Positions 1 through 4,016 of a stretch of 8,341 nt of DNA are shown piece by piece (position 1 is the stretch's first letter; each line of letters begins with the position of its first letter). Made by a program: the position numbers and the translations under genes. Under the pieces are notes generated by a model. That model saw nothing but the letters and a program-made list of their open reading frames with translations. It was not told the origin of the DNA and made no database searches. The stretch covers positions 1 through 8,341 of the forward strand of contig JAQYFM010000245.1 of the NCBI GenBank assembly GCA_028723145.1, written 5' to 3'. Origin of the DNA: Spirochaetales bacterium (GTDB lineage: Bacteria > Spirochaetota > Spirochaetia > Sphaerochaetales > Sphaerochaetaceae).

Positions 1-1
1 C

Positions 2-316
2 TTCTTAAAAGCTAAGGCTATTGTAGTTGGTACAGTAACAGGATATACAGCTCACGTAGCTTCTTACTATCGTCCATCAGTACCAATTATTGCCTCCTGC
101 ACAGATGAAAAAGCAACAAGACAACTCAAGCTAGACTATGGCGTTTATCCTTACCATGTAGATTTAACTGATGATAGAGATGTAATGCGTTCTCAAGCAC
201 TTCAAATTGCAAGAGCATCAAAAGTTGTTAGTGAAGGTGATCTTGTAGTATTAATCTGTGGTTCTCTTGGATCTGGAAAGAGTACATCAGATACAATGAT
301 TATCGCAGAAGCTTAA
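2..316 (+). CDS. pyk: pyruvate kinase, C-terminal fragment
   Basis: This is the 3' end of a gene that starts before the window; 104 codons and a TAA stop are visible. It encodes the C-terminal (regulatory) domain of pyruvate kinase, the cytoplasmic glycolytic enzyme that makes pyruvate and ATP from phosphoenolpyruvate and ADP. Family signs are the order AIVVGTVTGYTA, then YYRPSVPIIA, TDEKATRQL, GVYPYHVD, EGDLVVLICGS and a final TMIIAEA. These match the usual run of gene-end motifs (AIVVxTxSGxTA, RPxxPIIAxT, GVxPxxV, GDxVVxxxG, TNxIxV). The glycine/serine-rich segment at 260-286 sits where the family has its phosphate- or effector-binding loop; the catalytic barrel is outside the window. A strong terminator follows at once, so the gene ends its transcript here. 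The family assignment is secure. Effector preference cannot be told. Confidence 0.93.
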   Translation, partial: FLKAKAIVVGTVTGYTAHVASYYRPSVPIIASCTDEKATRQLKLDYGVYPYHVDLTDDRDVMRSQALQIARASKVVSEGDLVVLICGSLGSGKSTSDTMIIAEA

Positions 317-333
317 TTACTTCAAACCAGTAG

Positions 334-371
334 ATGGTAGCAATAAAAAATACATTGCTACCATTTTTTTT
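334..371 (+). terminator. intrinsic terminator after pyruvate kinase
   Basis: A perfect 11-bp inverted repeat (ATGGTAGCAAT at 334-344 with ATTGCTACCAT at 354-364) encloses a 9-nt A-rich loop and is followed by an unbroken T run to 371. It starts 17 nt after the pyruvate kinase stop. The T tract is only on the plus-strand side, although the A-rich loop could weakly help in reverse. This is the clearest terminator in the window. Confidence 0.92.
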
Positions 372-408
372 AATTCTTTATCTGTAATAAAAATGATATT
401 GCTTTTCC

Positions 409-429
409 ACTTTGAAGTTACTTTGAAGT
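409..429 (+). repeat. 10-bp tandem direct repeat upstream of the AlbA_2 gene
   Basis: ACTTTGAAGT occurs at 409-418 and again at 420-429, an 11-bp period close to one helical turn. The second copy runs into TATACT (429-434), a fair -10 hexamer, and the AlbA_2 start is at 463. No good -35 hexamer lies 16-18 nt upstream of it. The arrangement resembles a regulator site that replaces a weak -35, but no regulator is known for it. The repeat is certain; its function is inference. Confidence 0.5.
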
Positions 430-462
430 ATACTGTAAAAGTAAGTTTAGATGTAGCAATTT

Positions 463-1894
463 ATGTGTTTAAAAGATCTCATTGGGAAACAGATATTTGA
501 AGACGTAACACATGAAAATAAAGCACGCCTTGATAGAGAAGATATTGTAGGATGGTTAAAAACAATTGCCGGATTTGCAAACAACCAAGGAGGAGAATTA
601 TTTATAGGTGTTGAGGACAAAAGTGGGAAATTAATAGGATTTGATAAATCAAGTGCTGATAACGAACGAAACTTTTTAAATAACAAAATCAAAGAACACC
701 TTTTTCCTCGTCCAATTATTACAATTACTTTCCCTTCATATGAAATACGAGGTACTACTAGATATCTCATCTTAGTTAAAGTTAGTCCAGATAGTAATAA
801 ACCTGTAATATTAAAATACAATGGTGTTCCTGCTATTTATATAAGAAGAGAAGGCTTTACAAATGGAGCTTCATACGAAGAAATCATTGAGATGGCAAAA
901 AGAATATTACAGAATATGATTTACTACCTACAGAAATAAAATACAAAAAAGATAATTTTTCTCTATTATTTTCTACATTTTCAACTCAAAACGATGGTGC
1001 AATATTATCAGAGAAAAAATTATATGCAATGGGCTTCTTTGATAATAACAGATTCTTAAGAAATGGAAGCATACTCTTTTCTGATAAAGCCAAAGGTTTA
1101 GCAACAGTACAATGTTCAATTTTTAAAGGAATAAATAGAGGTGATGATAGAATTATTTCTATATCTAAATTTGATGGTTCAATATTAGAAGGAATAAAGT
1201 TTGCAATGGATTTTATAATTTCAAGAGAAAACCATACCTTTATTAAAAGTGACTTTGGAAGGAGGAATATCGATGCTTATCCAACACGATCTATTCTAGA
1301 AGGAGTTGTTAATGCTTTTGCACATTGTGACTATAGTTTGACAGGAACTCAAATTCAGATTGATATGTTCTCTAATCGACTTGAAATATCATCTCCTGGC
1401 AGTTTTTATTTGCATGATAAAATTCAAACTACATATATACTCTTTCAAATATCATATCTAAGCGACGCAACACATTGATATTTGATATTCTAGTAGCATT
1501 AAAGTTAATGGAAGCTGAGAGGACTGGATTTGATAAGATTTTGGAGGATTATAAAGATCAAGAAGATAGCTTTAGACCTTTTGTTTCTTCTTATAGCGAC
1601 CATTTCACATTAACCCTTCCTGATTTAACTAATAATGGTTTCATTAATAAAGCGAATATTGATTTTCCTTATATTGAAGATGTTAATGAAGAATATGCAA
1701 CCCAAATATTATCTTTTTGCTTAACAGAGCCAAAGAAATATAGCCAAATTGCATCCCATTTATTGCTATCTGACTCATCCTACTTTAGAGCCAAGATTAT
1801 CCAACCTCTAATTAATGGAGGCTTGCTTATTAGTAGAAAGAATAAGGGGAGTACATACTTAATTGCAAATAGAGAAAAAGTAAAACTAAGATGA
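463..1894 (+). pseudogene. Schlafen/AlbA_2 ATP-binding transcriptional-regulator-like protein, broken by two frameshifts
   Basis: Three consecutive frames together give one protein of the COG2865 type (AlbA_2 domain, RecG-C-like ATPase segment, C-terminal winged helix). Frame one (463 to about 900) carries the AlbA_2 domain, with TIAGFANNQGGELFIGVED at residues 34-52. Frame two (about 900-1436) carries ILEGVVNAFAHCDYS and RLEISSPGSF, matching the family's NAxxHRDY and EIxSPG motifs; Cys replaces the usual Arg. Frame three (about 1436-1894) carries SKRRNTLIFDILVAL, ERTGFDKILEDY and a winged-helix-like segment (about 1739-1830). The first switch lies near an A5 run at 897-901, the second near a TA-rich stretch at 1430-1445. 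Both are -1 shifts. Adding one base at each makes the span 1434 nt, exactly 478 codons including stop, about the normal family length. No clear Shine-Dalgarno precedes ATG 463. Members are putative ATP-binding regulators; some relatives occur in mobile or defence regions. Sequencing error or programmed frameshifting are the alternatives. Confidence 0.85.
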
Positions 1895-1896
1895 TG

Positions 1897-1920
1897 CTCA
1901 CAAAGCTAATTAATTGTGAG
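1897..1920 (+). terminator. weak hairpin after the AlbA_2 pseudogene
   Basis: CTCACAA (1897-1903) pairs with TTGTGAG (1914-1920) around a 10-nt AT-rich loop, three nt after the pseudogene's stop. The bases that follow are T-rich but interrupted (TTACTATTCTT), so it would be a poor intrinsic terminator. It could equally be an operator-like palindrome for the hydrolase gene. The inverted repeat is seen directly; the role is uncertain. Confidence 0.3.
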
Positions 1921-1955
1921 TTACTATTCTTAATTATTCATTATATTTTTTACTT

Positions 1956-2894
1956 ATGGTTTATTTTGTGCTTTTATTACTTTTATTCTTATTTCTTAAC
2001 TGGAATATTCCTTTTTATAGAGATAAGAATAAAGAGATTTTAATGAGTGATGAATCAAAATGCTTTAGTGATGATGCTAAAAGTATTATTTATGATAAAA
2101 AAAGAGATGAAGCTGTATTACTGATTCATGGCTTTCCAACTACACCTAAGATGTATACATATGCAGCAAAGAGATTAGATGAAGCAGGTTATGATGCATA
2201 TGCACCTTTAATTCCAACATTTGGAAGTAATATAGAAGATTTTGAAAAAACAAATTATACCCAGTGGTTTAACTATATTTCATCGTATTATGAGAATTTG
2301 AGAAAACGATATAAAAAACTATATGTACTTGGAATTTCCATGGGTGGCGCAATGACACTAAACATTGGTGAAAAATACTCAAATACCCCACTTGCTCCTA
2401 ATCGATTAGTAGCAATTAGTGCACCTGTTGCATACAACAATATCAGATATGGAATATTTACAAACATAAAAGCAATGCTTGCCCCTACTCTTTCACTATT
2501 TGTTAAAAATATTGGAGCAAAAATAGTTTATAGCCGTCCTGAGTCAAATGATGGTAATGAAGAATGGAATGGCTATGGTGGAGTTTTTATTAAGCAAGGT
2601 CTTTCACTATCAAAAGCATTTGATAAAATAAGAAAGGATTTAAAAAAGATAAGTGTACCAATGTTTGTCATGCACGATAAAAATGACCAAACAGTTCCAT
2701 TTAAAAATCTTGCAGTAATTGAGAAGTACTGTCATGATTACATATATGTAAAAAGAGAAGTTGAAATGAAGGGTGATTTCAAGCACTCTCATCATTCACT
2801 CTTAATGTACAAATCTGTACAGAAAGAATATATGGATGATATTATCAACTTCTTAAGAGGTGATTATGACAGGAAAGAGACAAAACTACATTAG
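1956..2894 (+). CDS. membrane-anchored alpha/beta hydrolase (carboxylesterase / monoacylglycerol lipase type)
   Basis: This 312-residue protein is an alpha/beta-hydrolase-fold serine hydrolase, probably an esterase or lipase on the extracytoplasmic face. Residues 1-20 are a hydrophobic stretch rich in Leu, Phe and Val, followed by charged YRDKNK; this suggests an N-terminal membrane anchor or uncleaved signal. The oxyanion-hole strand is AVLLIHGFPTTP (53-64). The nucleophile elbow is GISMGG, with Ser128 as nucleophile. The acid is probably Asp244 in HDKNDQTVP, and the His is one of H277/H279/H280 in KHSHHSLL. This layout matches Est30-like carboxylesterases and monoacylglycerol lipases. The substrate cannot be read. 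ATG 1956 has no visible Shine-Dalgarno. A start at ATG 2043 (residue 30) would keep the whole hydrolase domain but lose the anchor. Its last 29 bp overlap the dCMP deaminase gene, so the two are likely co-transcribed. Confidence 0.83.
   Translation: MVYFVLLLLLFLFLNWNIPFYRDKNKEILMSDESKCFSDDAKSIIYDKKRDEAVLLIHGFPTTPKMYTYAAKRLDEAGYDAYAPLIPTFGSNIEDFEKTNYTQWFNYISSYYENLRKRYKKLYVLGISMGGAMTLNIGEKYSNTPLAPNRLVAISAPVAYNNIRYGIFTNIKAMLAPTLSLFVKNIGAKIVYSRPESNDGNEEWNGYGGVFIKQGLSLSKAFDKIRKDLKKISVPMFVMHDKNDQTVPFKNLAVIEKYCHDYIYVKREVEMKGDFKHSHHSLLMYKSVQKEYMDDIINFLRGDYDRKETKLH
2857..2863 (+). promoter_or_regulatory. Shine-Dalgarno that sets the dCMP deaminase start
   Basis: GAGGTGA at 2857-2863 lies inside the end of the hydrolase gene and closely matches the anti-Shine-Dalgarno complement. 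With the GG at 2859-2860 aligned, ATG 2866 is 5 nt downstream. This argues against the in-frame GTG at 2860, which lies within the site itself. It also supports translational coupling to the upstream gene. Confidence 0.7.
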
Positions 2895-3348
2895 TTGGGA
2901 TGAATACTTCATGGGAATTGCGGTTCTTTCATCTATGAGATCTAAAGACCCAAATACACAAGTTGGAGCATGCATTGTTAATGAACAAAAGATAATTGTA
3001 GGGGTTGGTTATAACGGCTTTCCAATTGGTTGTGATGACGATAAGCTCCCTTGGGATCGTGAAGGTTCTTGGTGTGATACAAAATATCCATATGTTTGTC
3101 ATGCCGAGCTAAATGCAATATTAAATTCTCGTGGCAATTTACATGGAGCAACTCTATATGTAGCCCTCTTTCCTTGTAATGAATGTGCAAAGGCAATTAT
3201 TCAATCGGGAATAAAAAGAGTTGTTTATTTATCTGACAAATATCGTGATAGTGATAGCAGTATTGCAAGTAGAAGAATGTTCGATGATGCAGGTGTAAAA
3301 TACGAACAGTTTGAAAGTAAAGATAAGGAGCTAATAATCAAATTTTAA
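2866..3348 (+). CDS. deoxycytidylate (dCMP) deaminase
   Basis: This 160-residue cytoplasmic enzyme converts dCMP to dUMP plus ammonia, supplying thymidylate synthase. The zinc site is complete: H79 and catalytic E81 in CHAELNAI, and C104 and C107 in PCNEC. Other family signatures are SWDEYFMGIAVLSSMRSKDPN (10-30), the GYNGFPIGC segment (48-56) that in the family contributes to substrate and allosteric nucleotide binding, DTKYPYVCHAE (71-81) and SDKYRDSD (123-130). The protein is full length for the family. It closely resembles the eukaryotic-type DCTD pattern, which some anaerobic bacteria also share. ATG 2866 was chosen for its Shine-Dalgarno, two codons inside a possible GTG start at 2860. 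The gene overlaps the hydrolase by 29 bp; no functional link between the two is evident. Regulation by dCTP/dTTP is typical of the family but not testable here. The relation to competence ComEB is at family level only. Confidence 0.95.
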   Translation: MTGKRQNYISWDEYFMGIAVLSSMRSKDPNTQVGACIVNEQKIIVGVGYNGFPIGCDDDKLPWDREGSWCDTKYPYVCHAELNAILNSRGNLHGATLYVALFPCNECAKAIIQSGIKRVVYLSDKYRDSDSSIASRRMFDDAGVKYEQFESKDKELIIKF

Positions 3349-3395
3349 CAAGCTGTTGATTCTAGTAAAGCTATATTAATTATATAGAAAAAAAT

Positions 3396-3482
3396 ATGAA
3401 TATTAACAGTGATGCAATAATGTCAATTATAGAGGTAAATCAGAATCTTTCTTCTGCTGTAAGAAGAATAGAAAAACGGTAA
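3396..3482 (+). CDS. doubtful 28-residue ORF
   Basis: ATG to TAA encodes 28 residues (MNINSDAIMS to RRIEKR), a predicted short amphipathic helix with a basic end. There is no Shine-Dalgarno (only A residues precede the ATG), and I recognise no family. It lies in the same frame as the second small ORF downstream, with several stops between, so both might be remnants of a decayed gene. It could also be chance. Confidence 0.2.
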   Translation: MNINSDAIMSIIEVNQNLSSAVRRIEKR

Positions 3483-3554
3483 AGTCTATATTTTCAAAAA
3501 CAATAACCCCACTCTTTCTTCTTTTTAATCTTGAAAAAAGTACCATAGATAGAA

Positions 3555-3638
3555 ATGACAGACGAAGAGAAAATTGAATTTATCATAAGAAGAATGCTCA
3601 AACAACACAAAAAAGTTTTTGAGGCGCTAGCTAAGTAA
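3555..3638 (+). CDS. doubtful 27-residue ORF
   Basis: ATG to TAA encodes 27 residues (MTDEEKIEFI to KVFEALAK), with acidic residues first and basic ones later, strongly helix-like and protein-like in composition. No convincing Shine-Dalgarno precedes it and no family is recognised. It may be a genuine small protein or a fragment of a lost gene. The protein-like composition makes it slightly more credible than its neighbour. Confidence 0.27.
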   Translation: MTDEEKIEFIIRRMLKQHKKVFEALAK

Positions 3639-3680
3639 AGAATATGGTTCATCTTGAAAAAATATAGAGTCTCTTTTTAT

Positions 3681-3694
3681 ATACTTATAAGTAT
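3681..3694. repeat. 14-bp perfect palindrome
   Basis: ATACTTATAAGTAT is its own reverse complement and lies directly before a TATAAT hexamer (3695-3700). The placement suits an operator, but no -35 is well spaced and no clear ORF follows closely. In such AT-rich DNA, chance is possible. Confidence 0.35.
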
Positions 3695-3734
3695 TATAAT
3701 TTAGAATATATAAACAATCTCGATGCATAATTTA

Positions 3735-3762
3735 TATCATATTTCTATCTCTATCATATTTC
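3735..3762 (+). repeat. 11-bp direct repeat, 17-bp period
   Basis: TATCATATTTC occurs at 3735-3745 and 3752-3762, separated by 6 nt. It lies about 125-150 bp upstream of the predicted hydroxylase promoter. It could be a tandem binding site, but composition bias makes chance repeats more likely here. Confidence 0.35.
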
Positions 3763-3886
3763 ATATAAATCAAAATAGCATGCAATGTTTTATGCACTAT
3801 TATGATTATATATTTATTTATATAATGGATATTTAAGAATATTTAGAAAGAAATTATGTTTTCGTTAAATTTACTACTGATATTAT

Positions 3887-3915
3887 TTGACAAACTAAAT
3901 TTTTGATGAAAGAAT
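3887..3915 (+). promoter_or_regulatory. candidate sigma-70 promoter of the molybdenum hydroxylase gene
   Basis: A perfect TTGACA (3887-3892) is followed after 17 nt by AAGAAT (3910-3915), which keeps the key A2, A4, A5 and T6 of the -10 consensus. Transcription would start near 3921-3923, giving a leader of about 95 nt before GTG 4017. The -35 match and spacing are good; the -10 is moderate. Confidence 0.5.
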
Positions 3916-3919
3916 TTAA

Positions 3920-3976
3920 TTGCATTGGTATCACAGACCGCTGTTACTACACAACAGAAGCTAAGCGGCCATGCAA
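3920..3976 (+). promoter_or_regulatory. structured 5' leader RNA candidate upstream of the molybdenum hydroxylase
   Basis: Nested pairings are visible. P1 is TTGCAT plus GG (3920-3925, 3927-3928, one bulged T) with CC plus ATGCAA (3969-3976). It stacks directly on P2, CCGCT with AGCGG (3938-3942 / 3964-3968), leaving a 9-nt one-sided internal loop (3929-3937). An alternative inner helix pairs CTGTT (3941-3945) with AACAG (3953-3957) while keeping CCG/CGG. Its 5' end coincides with the predicted transcription start. The stretch after it (3977-4004) is A-rich and unstructured. I cannot match it to a known riboswitch class. The pairings are seen; any function is inferred. Confidence 0.4.
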
Positions 3977-4004
3977 AAAAACAATAACCACAAAAAACAA
4001 ACGA

Positions 4005-4010
4005 GGGGGG
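4005..4010 (+). promoter_or_regulatory. G-rich Shine-Dalgarno deciding the hydroxylase start
   Basis: Six G residues in GAGGGGGGA end 6 nt before GTG 4017. This is the only good ribosome-binding site near the gene's start, and it favours GTG 4017 over the in-frame TTG 3903 and ATG 3906 upstream. Confidence 0.7.
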
Positions 4011-4016
4011 ATAATT

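Larger units (their letters stand above)
3349..3902 (+). other. long AT-rich intergenic region between dCMP deaminase and the molybdenum hydroxylase
   Basis: No long ORF lies on either strand. No convincing terminator follows the deaminase: the inverted repeat CTATAT/ATATAG at 3371-3387 is AT-only and is followed on the plus strand by A residues, not T. Two ORFs of 28 and 27 codons are present (3396-3482, 3555-3638). ATCTTGAAAAAA occurs at 3528-3539 and 3651-3662. From about 3660 to 3850 the sequence is extremely AT-rich, with a 14-bp palindrome (3681-3694), an 11-bp direct repeat (3735-3762) and an imperfect hairpin (AATAG/TGCA with TGCA/CTATT, 3774-3801). This looks like a regulatory or decayed region rather than coding DNA. 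Confidence 0.6.

Noticed and set aside
260..283. Walker A-like GSLGSGKS in the first gene, suggesting a P-loop NTPase
   Set aside because: Flanking motifs are those of the pyruvate kinase C-terminal domain; the glycine-rich loop is in the position of that domain's phosphate/effector loop, so the P-loop match is coincidental.
447..821. Minus-strand reading frame over the AlbA_2 region
   Set aside because: It is the antisense of a recognisable AlbA_2 domain, with no family features and no ribosome-binding site.
463..1894. Insertion sequence or transposase remnant as the cause of the broken gene
   Set aside because: No inverted repeats, target duplications or transposase motifs are visible; the breaks are point-like frame changes within a continuous family sequence.
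2860..2865. GTG 2860 as the dCMP deaminase start
   Set aside because: This codon is part of the Shine-Dalgarno sequence of ATG 2866.
3371..3387. CTATAT/ATATAG inverted repeat as terminator of the deaminase gene
   Set aside because: It is nearly pure AT and followed on the plus strand by A residues, not T; it would be very weak.
3903..4016. 38-residue N-terminal extension of the hydroxylase starting at TTG 3903 or ATG 3906
   Set aside because: There is no ribosome-binding site, the stretch lies under the likely transcription start and structured leader, and GTG 4017 with a strong Shine-Dalgarno gives a family-like length of 850 residues.
3349..4016. CRISPR array, tRNA or known riboswitch (purine, THF, Moco) in the gap
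   Set aside because: There are no regularly spaced repeats, no cloverleaf with a TTC-containing T arm, and none of the conserved cores I know for those riboswitches.
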